A stretch of DNA of 41,028 nucleotides from Clostridiales bacterium. Lineage in GTDB: Bacteria > Bacillota > Clostridia > Oscillospirales > Oscillospiraceae. The translations under genes and the position numbers were made by a program. Numbering within the stretch: the stretch's first letter is position 1; the number at the start of each line of letters is the position of its first letter. The DNA lies in the NCBI GenBank assembly GCA_022770345.1, contig JALEII010000040.1:1-41028 (forward strand). The letters are read 5' to 3'. The notes beneath the pieces are model-generated. The model saw only the letters and a list, made by a program, of their open reading frames with translations, was not told the origin of the DNA and ran no database searches. Below, in pieces: positions 24,249-32,141 of this stretch.

Positions 24249-25889
24249 TTATGCCGGGATGGGGTGGATTTCGATGATCCGGCCGCCGAGGCTTTCGTAG
24301 ATTCTGTGGGAGATGGAGAGCACGGTCCGGCCCTCCGAGGCCCGGCGCAGAGCTTCCATGACCCGGGCTTCCGTGGCCGCATCCAGGTTGGCGGTAATTT
24401 CGTCCAGCAGCAGCACGCCGGGGTCGGCGGCAGCGGCACGGGCAATGGAAAGAAGCTGCCATTCGCCTTGGGAGAACATGGAATCTGTGCAGGGAGTGTC
24501 ATAGCCCTGGGGAAAGCTGCGGATAACGGTGTCCAGACCGGCTAATTTTGCGGCATTTTCCGCCATTTCTCTTGTGATTTGCGGGTCGGAGAGCGTAATT
24601 TGGTCCAGCACGGTCCCAGGAACACGGGAGAAGTGCTGTTCCACGCAGGCAATGCACTTCCGACGTTCCTGGTCGGGAATTTGGGCAACGTCTGTACCGC
24701 CGATGGTCAGACTGCCCTTCTGAGGATGGTACAGACCCAGAAGCAGTCGGAACACTGTGCTTTTTCCCGCACCGGTACGGCCCACCAACGTGACCTGTTC
24801 TCCGGCCTTCACCGTGAAGGACAGGTCCGAAAGCACGGTTCGCTGGTTGTAGCCGAAGGTCACATGAGAAAGCTCCACGTCCCCACGGGGACAGGCCCGC
24901 TGGGCGGGAATGTCCCGTTCCGGCTGGGCGAGAAAAGCGTCAATGCGCTTCACGCCGGCCATGGCAGATTGGATGGTCTGAATTTCCATGCCCAGCGCTT
25001 CAATAGGAGTGAAAATGCGGTTGATGTAGTCGATCATGGTCACGGCAGTGCCTACGGACATTCCGAAAAGCTGCAAGACCGTGGCGCTTCCAGTGGCGGA
25101 GAGCAGCATGACCAGGCCCACCACGGCGGCATCCAGAATCAGCACTACCGGGGAGTAAATGGCATCGTAGAAGTTGGTTTTCTCCACGGCTGCATAGCTT
25201 TCCTCGATGGAGCGGCCATAGCGGCGCTCCATGTACTCCTCCAGACCCAGAGCGTGAATTGTGCGGATGTTGTGAATGGTCTCCGGCACTTGGCCGGAGA
25301 TGACGGCTACGGCCTTTCGGTTTGCCAGCTGTGCCGAGAGCATTCGCTTCTGTACGTGACGGGTGAACAGGGCCAGCAACGGCAGGACCAACAGCAGGAC
25401 CAGGGCCAGACCGGTATTCTTGACGGCGATGACTACGAAAATGGAGAGAATACGGCAGGCATCCGCCATCATGGAAATGACGCCGGAGGTGAACAGGGCT
25501 TCCACCGTGTCCACATCACCGGAGAACCGGGCAGCAATTTGACCGGGGTCCTGAGCGGACAGGGTGGCGGCGGGGAGACGCGTCAGCTTCCGGGACATTT
25601 CGGACCGGAGAGCATGGGCCATTTTCTGGCCGAACATTTCCAATAGGGTCTCCTGAGCGGAACTGAGAATACCGCCCAGGGCCAGAGAAGTAAAATAGCA
25701 GAGAATGGCGGCCAGGGACAGGGAAAGTCCGCCGGTCAGGCCGTCTACGATGCGCCCTAAGAGCAGCGGCGGCAGCAGGGTAGCCAGCACCGAGGCTGCG
25801 GCGCAGAGAACGGTGCCGACGCTGAGCAATTTGTGTTCCTTGGCAGCGTCCAGTACGGCGGTAAACACGCCGTTGGTGGCTTTACGCAT
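24249..25889 (-). CDS. ABC exporter half-transporter, catalytic-site Walker B subunit
   Basis: This is a membrane-spanning half-transporter of the ABCB/multidrug type: six hydrophobic helices in the first 310 or so residues, then a nucleotide-binding domain. Walker A is GRTGAGKST, the Q-loop has CVEQHF, and Walker B is VLLLDEITANLD with the catalytic Glu. The switch His is in SISHR. The signature is degenerate, FSQGEW in place of LSGGQ. It overlaps the preceding half-transporter by 8 bases and surely dimerises with it. The start at 25889 was chosen because the homology begins there; the frame extends upstream only as shadow. Substrate unknown; the MarR gene upstream suggests drug or toxic-compound export. 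546 residues. Confidence 0.88.
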   Translation of the reverse strand: MRKATNGVFTAVLDAAKEHKLLSVGTVLCAAASVLATLLPPLLLGRIVDGLTGGLSLSLAAILCYFTSLALGGILSSAQETLLEMFGQKMAHALRSEMSRKLTRLPAATLSAQDPGQIAARFSGDVDTVEALFTSGVISMMADACRILSIFVVIAVKNTGLALVLLLVLPLLALFTRHVQKRMLSAQLANRKAVAVISGQVPETIHNIRTIHALGLEEYMERRYGRSIEESYAAVEKTNFYDAIYSPVVLILDAAVVGLVMLLSATGSATVLQLFGMSVGTAVTMIDYINRIFTPIEALGMEIQTIQSAMAGVKRIDAFLAQPERDIPAQRACPRGDVELSHVTFGYNQRTVLSDLSFTVKAGEQVTLVGRTGAGKSTVFRLLLGLYHPQKGSLTIGGTDVAQIPDQERRKCIACVEQHFSRVPGTVLDQITLSDPQITREMAENAAKLAGLDTVIRSFPQGYDTPCTDSMFSQGEWQLLSIARAAAADPGVLLLDEITANLDAATEARVMEALRRASEGRTVLSISHRIYESLGGRIIEIHPIPA

Positions 25890-27615
25890 GATCCTCGCCC
25901 CCTGTCTGACCTTCGTAGAGATTCCGGTAAGCGGCATTGCTTGAAAGCAGCGCCTCATGGGTTCCGGCGGTGACAGTGCCGTCCTCCAGGAACAGGATTT
26001 CCTTCATTTCCGGGAAGTGATAGAGCCGATGGGAAATGAGCAGGACAATTTTATCTTTGGCGTATGCCTTCAGGTCCGCAAAGACCGCATCCTCCGTGGG
26101 CCGGTCCAGAGCAGAGAAGGGGTCGTCCAGAATCAGCACCGGACGGGGATGAGCCAGGGCCCGGGCCAAAGCCAGACGTTGGGCCTGACCGCCGGATAGC
26201 CGCACGCCGCTGCTGCCCACTATGGTGTTCACGCCCTGCTCCATGGAGCGGACTTCCTTGTCCATGGCCGTCAGGGAAAGAGCCGCCATGGGGTCGGCAG
26301 TTTCGCCGCAAAGCACGTTGGCCTTTATGGTGTCGTTCCACAGCTCCGGGTCATGGCCCAGATAGCCGATGCGCTCGGAAATTTCCCGTGCCGTCAGGCC
26401 GGAAAGCTCCCGGTTCCCCAGCCGGATGGAGCCGGAATAAGGCTCCTCGCACAGGAACATCCGGCCCAGGGTGGATTTTCCGCAGGCCACGGGGCCGGTG
26501 ATGCCGATGATGTCGCCGGGCTTGGCGGAGAAGGTCAAATTCTGGAAGGTAGGCTCACAGCCGGGATAGGCGAAGGAAACGCCCTTGACTTCCAGCGGCT
26601 CCCCGTCGGGAACGTTCAGAGGCGGCAGAGCCTCCGGGGCCTTCATCAGGGGCTTCATGCGCTTCCAGGAGACCTCCGCCCGCTGGACGGAATGAAACAG
26701 CTTGGCGGTCTTGGAGGACTTGGTGGCCATTTTCACAAAGCAGGACAGGAACGTGGTAAAGGCTGCGATGTCCCAGGCCCGCCAGCCGTTGCCCAGCACA
26801 TTTTTCCCGCCGAAATAGAGAATAAAGATCACGCTGAGATTGGACACTGCCAGGTAAAGAGGCGGCAGGGCTGACTGCCAGACGTTGGCCCGGACGGCGG
26901 TCTGCTCATAGTTGTCCAAAGCGTCCTCGTACCGGCCCTCCTGGGCCTTTTCACAGCCGTAGACCCGGTAGGTGACAGCGTTTTTGGCCCGGTCCAATGT
27001 GGCGGCGCGGAGGCCGGAGGCGGCTTTTTTGTAAGCAGCCCCGGACCGCTGGACCAGCTTTTTCATTTTCTGGGCGCAGATGTAGGACACCGGCGGGAAG
27101 ATCATACACATCAGGGCCAGCCGCCAGTCATAGACCAGCAGCATGACGACATAGCCCACCAGCGCCACGCCGGTATCAAAAAATTCCGTGGTGAATTTCC
27201 GCATTCCCTCAGCGCAGTCGTCCACGTCGGAAATGGCCTTGGTCATCAGTTCGCCGGAGCCTTCCTTACCCAGAGCACTGCGGCTCTGCCGGACCAGATT
27301 GGCGTAGAGCACGCCCTTCATCCGGCGGTTGATGTTGTTGGCGAACCGGCGCACATAGAACCGCTTCACGAACCTGGCAGACTGGACCAGCATCGTCACC
27401 AGAACATAAGCGGCCACCAGCGCCGCCATAGCCCCGGCAGCCTCGTTGCCCTGGAGAATGTCGGCCAGGCACTGGGCCATCTTGCCTTCATACCAGGGAC
27501 CGGCCAGCAGGCCAATGTTGTACACCAGGCCCGACAGCGTGACGAAGGTCAGGGGCAGCCATTCGGCCCGGAAGTAGGCGTCAATGCTGTTCGGGCGAAA
27601 TTCATGCTTTTTCAT
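25882..27615 (-). CDS. ABC exporter half-transporter, degenerate-site subunit
   Basis: This 577-residue half-transporter has six predicted membrane helices (to about residue 330) followed by an ATPase domain. Walker A is GPVACGKST and the signature LSGGQAQR is canonical. Walker B reads VLILDDPFSALD, with Asp where a catalytic Glu is usual, and the Q-loop reads LGHDPELW with His for Gln. Together with the defective signature of its partner, this gives one consensus and one degenerate ATP site, as in heterodimeric exporters such as BmrCD or TM287/288. It starts inside the MarR gene (14-base overlap) and overlaps its partner by 8 bases, so the three form an operon. Confidence 0.9.
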   Translation of the reverse strand: MKKHEFRPNSIDAYFRAEWLPLTFVTLSGLVYNIGLLAGPWYEGKMAQCLADILQGNEAAGAMAALVAAYVLVTMLVQSARFVKRFYVRRFANNINRRMKGVLYANLVRQSRSALGKEGSGELMTKAISDVDDCAEGMRKFTTEFFDTGVALVGYVVMLLVYDWRLALMCMIFPPVSYICAQKMKKLVQRSGAAYKKAASGLRAATLDRAKNAVTYRVYGCEKAQEGRYEDALDNYEQTAVRANVWQSALPPLYLAVSNLSVIFILYFGGKNVLGNGWRAWDIAAFTTFLSCFVKMATKSSKTAKLFHSVQRAEVSWKRMKPLMKAPEALPPLNVPDGEPLEVKGVSFAYPGCEPTFQNLTFSAKPGDIIGITGPVACGKSTLGRMFLCEEPYSGSIRLGNRELSGLTAREISERIGYLGHDPELWNDTIKANVLCGETADPMAALSLTAMDKEVRSMEQGVNTIVGSSGVRLSGGQAQRLALARALAHPRPVLILDDPFSALDRPTEDAVFADLKAYAKDKIVLLISHRLYHFPEMKEILFLEDGTVTAGTHEALLSSNAAYRNLYEGQTGGEDHA

Positions 27616-28078
27616 GGTCTGACGCCTCCAGCATAGCGCTTACATGGAGAAAGCCGCTGCGGCTTTCCTCCTTGGAGCGGCGGTAAAGAATGTCCAGCAG
27701 TTCCAGAAACTTTTTCCGGTCCGTATCATCCAGCCCGGACAGAAGATACTCGTAAAAGGCATTTTCCGAGGCGGCTTTGGCGTCGCGGAGGTTCTGGGCC
27801 TGCTCCGTGGGGTAGAGCAGCTGGCTGCGGCCGTCGGCGGGGTTTGGCTCCCGGCGCAGGTAGCCCTTCCGCTCCAGACTGGCGGTCCGGCGGGCAATGG
27901 CGGGCTTGTCGGTGTTCAGGGCGGTGGCCAGCTCCGTCTGGGTGATGCCGGGATGGTGGCGGACGGCATGTATACAGTCGATTTCCGCAGTACCGATGTG
28001 TTCGCCCCGCATGGCCAGCAGCACCAGCCGCTCCGTCTCCCGGGCAATCTTGGTGATCTTTCGGGCAGGATGCTCCAT
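27602..28078 (-). CDS. MarR-family transcriptional regulator
   Basis: This 158-residue winged-helix regulator shows the MarR pattern. A helix-turn-helix lies in HPGITQTELATALNTDKPAIARR, in a stretch of about 25 residues. The wing is RREPNPADGRSQLLYPTE, preceded by LERKGYL. The start ATG (28078) has a GGAAG upstream; earlier in-frame starts would place the promoter and operator palindromes inside the gene. It overlaps the exporter gene downstream and probably controls the whole operon, including itself, through the palindromes at 28100-28146. The ligand is unknown. Confidence 0.87.
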   Translation of the reverse strand: MEHPARKITKIARETERLVLLAMRGEHIGTAEIDCIHAVRHHPGITQTELATALNTDKPAIARRTASLERKGYLRREPNPADGRSQLLYPTEQAQNLRDAKAASENAFYEYLLSGLDDTDRKKFLELLDILYRRSKEESRSGFLHVSAMLEASDHEKA

Positions 28079-28099
28079 GGTTTCCAACTTCCTCTCTTT

Positions 28100-28146
28100 G
28101 TTGTAGATACAACTAAGTAATTGCACATACAACTTGTTTGCAAACA
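28100..28146 (-). promoter_or_regulatory. Probable MarR operator region with two palindromes
   Basis: Two perfect inverted repeats lie just upstream of the marR start: GTTGTA-GA-TACAAC (28100-28113) and TGTTTGCAAACA (28135-28146). A third TACAAC half-site lies at 28128-28133. On the minus strand TTGTAT and TATCTA are spaced 17 bases apart within this stretch, a weak promoter that a bound repressor would cover. This is the layout expected for autoregulation by a MarR dimer. Confidence 0.6.
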
Positions 28147-28180
28147 GTATAGCACGGGGGCGCCCAAGACGCAACCGGAA

Positions 28181-28221
28181 AATCCCCGGCAGAACGGAAA
28201 TTTTCCGCCCCGCCGGGGATT
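28181..28221. terminator. Long hairpin, probable terminator of the secreted-protein operon
   Basis: AATCCCCGGC (28181-28190) pairs with GCCGGGGATT (28212-28221), enclosing a second small hairpin (CGGAAA...TTTCCG). On the minus strand TTTTCC follows the stem, a short U-tract. It separates the lipoprotein gene from the MarR promoter. Function is inferred from position and shape. Confidence 0.5.
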
Positions 28222-28252
28222 TGTATACCCGGTAAAACCGAAACTGAATGCT

Positions 28253-28780
28253 CTAAGAGATGGTATCCTCGCCATGGAAAATAATCTCGACTGATATAAG
28301 CCTGTCGGATGTACGAGATTGCATTGTGGCTAATTGTATTGGTTCATCTAAAGTTGGCGAAATAGGAAAGAATTCGAACGTAGTATCAAATGAAGGGCTC
28401 AAAGAATCAATCGGCACTGCATACCTAACAGTTCCTGAGGAGAAACAGTCCATAGTCAGGGATAAAGCGTCACAATTTGCCGTGATACTCAAGCAGCCGA
28501 CAATTTGACGCATTGGAACGCGTTCTTCACCAATTGAAATACCACCAGATAAAAGAATCTTAGAACTGCCGGAAAATAACTCTGTTACAGTTATTTGAAG
28601 GCGTATTGCTTCTTCGGGAGCAACGATGTTGTATGCGCAATGAAAACTAGAATCGTCCGCTCCAGAGTCCACAATATGGATTTCTGGCACCGTTGGCTCA
28701 TTGGAAATGTACGAGCATCCGCTGCAAAATGCAAGCAATAAGAGAATCAGCCCACATCGTACAGCAATTCTTTTAGACAT
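28253..28780 (-). CDS. Putative lipoprotein of unknown function
   Basis: I do not recognise this 175-residue protein. It starts with a hydrophobic signal (ILLLLAFCSGC) that looks like a lipoprotein signal peptide with the acylated Cys at residue 22, although Cys rather than Leu occupies the -3 position. The rest alternates short hydrophobic strands and polar turns with no membrane helix, so an extracellular beta-rich fold is likely. ATG 28780 lies inside the end of the upstream secreted-protein gene (8-base overlap), which makes the two a coupled pair. Codon use is visibly AT-richer than in the flanking operons. Confidence 0.65.
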   Translation of the reverse strand: MSKRIAVRCGLILLLLAFCSGCSYISNEPTVPEIHIVDSGADDSSFHCAYNIVAPEEAIRLQITVTELFSGSSKILLSGGISIGEERVPMRQIVGCLSITANCDALSLTMDCFSSGTVRYAVPIDSLSPSFDTTFEFFPISPTLDEPIQLATMQSRTSDRLISVEIIFHGEDTIS

Positions 28781-29525
28781 ATCGGACGCTGTATATACCG
28801 TCAGCAAACCCTGATGCTAAACGCATTGGACATTGGCCCCATGCTTCATAATCAGTGCTAGAAAGTACGAACCCAGAAGGAATCTGAACCCGTGTAGCGG
28901 TTAATATACCCTCACTAACGTAGTAATACGGTTTGAATTCTATATATCCTGTACGCCCAGCAGGAATCTCTTTGGCTATTGAAAAATTGGAGCATGAACT
29001 CAGAGACGCATTCCAAGAATAACCTGCGTTGACAGCAATTGCATTTTTTGCCTCCGAGGTGAGGGTCAAATCAGAGCCATAGCCAGCAGAAATTGTGAAA
29101 CTTTCACCATAAGTTAATGTGGCAGGGCCAACAACATCCGGCGTAACTTTGAGACCTGTGCCAATACCTTGATAACTGTGCGTTTCTTTGTAGTTATACC
29201 TTGTCAGACTCCTCTTGTATGGCACAACCTCCTGAGATTCTACATATGGAGTCACATTCGGGGAATCGGGGACAACTGGCAGGGAGTTTAGCTCATTAGC
29301 GTACTCAACCAAATCCACTGAGTGCTCATTTCCATGTTCATCAATCTTAAAGGCATAGATAACAACTTCGCCAGTCGAACTGTTTTCGAGATGGATAGAG
29401 CCGTCATCTTCCGTTACGACAATCCAAACTCCATCCTGTGGGGTACTTTCTTCTGTTGCAAAGGCGGAAGAGGTTAACGAAAGAAAAACGGCGAAACATA
29501 GAACGATACAGAAAAATTTTTTCAT
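28773..29525 (-). CDS. Secreted protein of unknown function
   Basis: The 250-residue product has a clear Sec signal peptide with predicted cleavage after AFA (residue 23). The mature part begins with an acidic segment containing WIVVTEDDGSIHLENSSTGE. A central Tyr/Ser/Thr-rich region follows (about residues 105-200), and the protein ends with SGFADGIYSVRYV. No membrane segment, sortase motif or catalytic motif is visible. Its start has GGAGG 7 bases upstream and its own promoter at 29596-29624. The reading frame overlaps the lipoprotein gene by 8 bases. The low GC compared with neighbours suggests horizontal acquisition. Function cannot be inferred. Confidence 0.7.
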   Translation of the reverse strand: MKKFFCIVLCFAVFLSLTSSAFATEESTPQDGVWIVVTEDDGSIHLENSSTGEVVIYAFKIDEHGNEHSVDLVEYANELNSLPVVPDSPNVTPYVESQEVVPYKRSLTRYNYKETHSYQGIGTGLKVTPDVVGPATLTYGESFTISAGYGSDLTLTSEAKNAIAVNAGYSWNASLSSCSNFSIAKEIPAGRTGYIEFKPYYYVSEGILTATRVQIPSGFVLSSTDYEAWGQCPMRLASGFADGIYSVRYV

Positions 29526-29595
29526 ACGGACCTCCTTTGTCGATAATGCAATTGAGAAATTAATTTTGAAAAATACTGGTGGTATTTTCAGCTAT

Positions 29596-29624
29596 ATTGT
29601 AACAGATAGCATTGAAAAAGTAAA
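29596..29624 (-). promoter_or_regulatory. Promoter of the secreted protein-lipoprotein pair
   Basis: On the minus strand TTTACT (29624-29619) and TACAAT (29601-29596) are separated by 17 bases. The predicted leader of about 65 bases runs to the GGAGG of the secreted-protein gene. Confidence 0.65.
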
Positions 29625-29663
29625 GATTTTTTGCAAATTTAATAGAGTATTTGTTCTGGATAG

Positions 29664-29906
29664 TTACTTTTTCCACTTTGCCCGAATGGCGTTTCCCGCC
29701 AGACTGACCGGAATGGCCAGCAGGGCCGCCCAGAGCCAGCCGAAGCCCTGGTCAAAGAGCGGCAGATGTTCGAAAAGCCGGCCCAAGGCCCCCAGGGGGA
29801 CCCCAGCCTCATAGAGGGCATAGACCAGACTGACGCAGCCGGTGGCCCCAGCGGAGAGGGGGTATACCAGGACACTGAACCGGTCCTCCACAATGATATT
29901 CAGCAT
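29664..29906 (-). CDS. Small membrane protein or gene remnant
   Basis: An 80-residue frame starting at ATG 29906 encodes two hydrophobic stretches (VYPLSAGATGCVSLVYAL and WLWAALLAIPVSLAGNAI) and a basic tail AIRAKWKK. Codon use resembles the host genes. No ribosome site is obvious at this ATG, and the frame is open back to a TTG at 29945 with no better start. It may therefore be the 3' end of a larger membrane protein whose front has been lost. I do not recognise the family. Confidence 0.4.
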   Translation of the reverse strand: MLNIIVEDRFSVLVYPLSAGATGCVSLVYALYEAGVPLGALGRLFEHLPLFDQGFGWLWAALLAIPVSLAGNAIRAKWKK

Positions 29907-29976
29907 CGGCAGAGGGACCACCGTAGCAAAAACCGGCCTTGTCAATGGGAGAAAAGGAGGTTGTTACGGGAGACGG

Positions 29977-30005
29977 TTGCATTTTTCCTGCGGACGTGGT
30001 AAAAT
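29977..30005 (+). promoter_or_regulatory. Promoter of the DUF218 protein-aminopeptidase operon
   Basis: TTGCAT (29977-29982) and TAAAAT (30000-30005) are spaced 17 bases apart. The start codon of the DUF218 gene follows 20 bases downstream with AAGGAGG between, so the leader is very short. Confidence 0.7.
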
Positions 30006-30025
30006 AGCAAAATAAGGAGGCGACT

Positions 30026-30772
30026 ATGGAAAAACTGCTTTGGGCAGCCGCTGCCGCCCTGGGATTGGCGGGAGTGCTGCTTCTGATTTTTTCGCCCATC
30101 GGAAAGGTCATCGGCCTTTGCGTGTTCGCCCTAGGCTGCGTGTTGGTGGCATTTCTGGCACTGCGCCGCTGGGCGCAGAAGAAGCCGAAAGCCGCCCGGA
30201 GTGTCCGACGGCTGCTGATCTGTATTCTGACCATGGGGCTGGCCGCTGCAATTTGGGCGGGGCAGTGCATTCTCCGGGCTGCTGCCGGAGATGCAGATGC
30301 TGACTGTAAGTACATTCTGGTGCTGGGGGCCGGGGTCAACAGCACGGTCCCGTCCACCTCTCTCAGGGATCGTATTCAGGCCGCCTATGCTTATCTGGTG
30401 GCCCACCCGGAGGCTGTGGCGATCGGTACCGGCACCCGGGGCAAGTGGGAGGACATTTCGGAAGGGGAGTGTATTTACCGGGAGCTGACCGCCATGGGCA
30501 TCGCTCCGGAGCGGGTCTGGATCGAGGACCAGGCCCGGAACACCAGGGAAAACGTCGATTATTCCCGGGCGCTCATTCGTCAGCGCACCGGGGAGAACGT
30601 GGACAAACTGGGCATCGTTACCAGCGAATACCACCTCTATCGGGCAGGCCTGTTCGCCCGGCAGCAGGGGGTGGAGCCGGTTGGCATCCCCGCAAGGACG
30701 TCCAAGGCTTACTTATTTGTGGACTATTTCCTGCGTGAAATTCTGGCCGTGTGGTATTACACGATTTTTTAG
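30026..30772 (+). CDS. YdcF/SanA-like DUF218 membrane protein
   Basis: This 248-residue protein has three N-terminal hydrophobic segments (to about residue 85) followed by a DUF218 domain. Its hallmarks are ILVLGAGVNSTVPS, LRDRIQAAYAYL, GTGTRGKWEDISEGE, GIAPERVWIEDQARNTRENVDYS and VTSEYHLYRAGLFARQ. Members of this family are implicated in envelope integrity and vancomycin tolerance (SanA), but their reaction is not settled. Start ATG has AAGGAGG upstream. It lies 14 bases ahead of the aminopeptidase gene and shares its promoter. Confidence 0.87.
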   Translation: MEKLLWAAAAALGLAGVLLLIFSPIGKVIGLCVFALGCVLVAFLALRRWAQKKPKAARSVRRLLICILTMGLAAAIWAGQCILRAAAGDADADCKYILVLGAGVNSTVPSTSLRDRIQAAYAYLVAHPEAVAIGTGTRGKWEDISEGECIYRELTAMGIAPERVWIEDQARNTRENVDYSRALIRQRTGENVDKLGIVTSEYHLYRAGLFARQQGVEPVGIPARTSKAYLFVDYFLREILAVWYYTIF

Positions 30773-30786
30773 GAGGATTTAAGAAA

Positions 30787-31821
30787 ATGCTGGATCGGAA
30801 GTATGCGGATATTGCCTGGGACCAGGCTGCAGCCCTGCTGGCCATCGATTCGCCCACGGGCTTTACGGCAAAAGCCGCCGCCTGGGTGAAGGATTCCTTT
30901 GAGACCATGGGCTATCCGGTGAAAATGACGAAAAAGGGCGGTGTGCTGGTGGACCTGGGTGGTGAAGGCGAGGGCTTACTGCTGGCGGCCCATACGGACA
31001 CCCTGGGCGGCATGGTGGCGGAGGTCAAGAGCAACGGCCGACTGCGGCTGACGGCTCTGGGCGGCATGAACGCCAACAACGGCGAGACGGAGAATGTGCG
31101 GGTCTATACCCGGGACGGCCGGGTATATGAGGGGACCTTGCAGCTATGCAACGCCTCCGTTCATGTGAACGGAGACTTCTCTACTACCCAGCGGAGCTTC
31201 GACACCACGGAGGTGGTGCTGGATGAGAATGTGAATTCCGCCGCCGGAACCAAGGCCCTGGGCATCGAGACCGGTGACATGGTCTGCTTTGACCCCCGGA
31301 CCCGCCGGACGGAGAGTGGCTACCTGAAAAGCCGGTTCCTGGACGACAAGCTGTCCGTGGGCATTTTGCTGGGCTTTGCCCGGTATTTGAAGGACATGGG
31401 TGTGAAGCTGTCCCGGCATACTTACGTTTATGTGACGGTCTATGAGGAAGTAGGCCACGGCGGCTCCGCCTCCATCCCCGCCGATGTGACCGAGGCCATT
31501 TCCGTGGACATGGGCTGCGTGGGAAATGGACTTTCCTGCACCGAGCGGCAGGTTTCCATCTGCGCCAAGGATTCCGGCGGCCCGTACAGCTATGAAGTGG
31601 TCGGTAAGCTGATTGATGCCGCCAAAAAGACCGGGGCGGATTATGCCGTGGACGTGTACCCCCATTATGGCTCCGACGTGGAGGCCACGCTGCGGGCAGG
31701 CTATGATGTGGCCCACGGCCTCATCGGCGCAGGGGTCTATGCCAGCCACGGCTACGAGCGCAGCCACATCGAGGGCGTGTACAATACATTGAAGGTCCTT
31801 TGCGGATATTTGAAAATTTGA
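30787..31821 (+). CDS. M42-family aminopeptidase
   Basis: This 344-residue cytosolic metallopeptidase of the M42 (glutamyl aminopeptidase/endoglucanase-like) family carries two metal-binding sites. The expected ligands and catalytic residues are seen in order: AAHTDTLG, SRFLDDKLSVG, YEEVGHGGS, VDMGCVG and, near the end, SHGYERSH. Members usually form large tetrahedral complexes and trim short peptides. The start at 30787 follows AGGAGGATTTAAGAAA. An ATG at 30751 is in frame but lies inside the upstream gene and lacks a ribosome site. Confidence 0.9.
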   Translation: MLDRKYADIAWDQAAALLAIDSPTGFTAKAAAWVKDSFETMGYPVKMTKKGGVLVDLGGEGEGLLLAAHTDTLGGMVAEVKSNGRLRLTALGGMNANNGETENVRVYTRDGRVYEGTLQLCNASVHVNGDFSTTQRSFDTTEVVLDENVNSAAGTKALGIETGDMVCFDPRTRRTESGYLKSRFLDDKLSVGILLGFARYLKDMGVKLSRHTYVYVTVYEEVGHGGSASIPADVTEAISVDMGCVGNGLSCTERQVSICAKDSGGPYSYEVVGKLIDAAKKTGADYAVDVYPHYGSDVEATLRAGYDVAHGLIGAGVYASHGYERSHIEGVYNTLKVLCGYLKI

Positions 31822-31832
31822 GAAAATTTCTC

Positions 31833-31861
31833 TTGCATTTTTCCACCGGTTCAGTTATAAT
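31833..31861 (+). promoter_or_regulatory. Promoter of tRNA-Leu
   Basis: TTGCAT (31833-31838) and a perfect TATAAT (31856-31861) are spaced exactly 17 bases apart. The mature tRNA begins 12 bases after the -10 element. It lies just after the aminopeptidase stop. Confidence 0.85.
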
Positions 31862-31873
31862 GGACCGGTAAGC

Positions 31874-31959
31874 GCCGGTGTGATGGAATGGTAGACGTAG
31901 TGGACTCAAAATCCACCGCCAGCGATGGCGTGCCGGTTCGAGTCCGGCCACCGGCACCA
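31874..31959 (+). tRNA. tRNA-Leu (anticodon CAA)
   Basis: The 86-base gene folds into a type II tRNA. The acceptor stem is GCCGGTG with CACCGGC. The anticodon arm GTGGA-CTCAAAA-TCCAC gives anticodon CAA, which reads UUG. A long variable arm GCCAGCGATGGC is present, and the T arm GCCGG-TTCGAGT-CCGGC is perfect. CCA is encoded at 31957-31959. The long variable arm and anticodon make the leucine identity clear. It has its own promoter and terminator. Confidence 0.97.
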
Positions 31960-31965
31960 AACCTT

Positions 31966-32006
31966 GCCGCTGTGATCTCGTTGAGAGGTCACAGCGGCGT
32001 TTTTTA
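31966..32006 (+). terminator. Intrinsic terminator after tRNA-Leu
   Basis: GCCGCTGTGA (31966-31975) pairs with TCACAGCGGC (31989-31998) and is followed by GTTTTTTATTT. It begins 7 bases after the encoded CCA end. The following stretch to 32141 shows no recognisable gene. Confidence 0.9.
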
Positions 32007-32141
32007 TTTCCGGACGGCGGCGAAAGTCTGCTCGTCTCTTATTCTGACATCAAGACCGTGGGTGGGTTCATGTCCATTCTGTAAGGAAAATTCAAAACCA
32101 AGCGGCGCAGGACCGGCCAAAGCAGCTTTTCTGCAATTATC

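Noticed and set aside
31874-31959. tRNA-Leu as an integration site for a mobile element
   Set aside because: No duplicated 3' end of the tRNA and no integrase is seen on either side.
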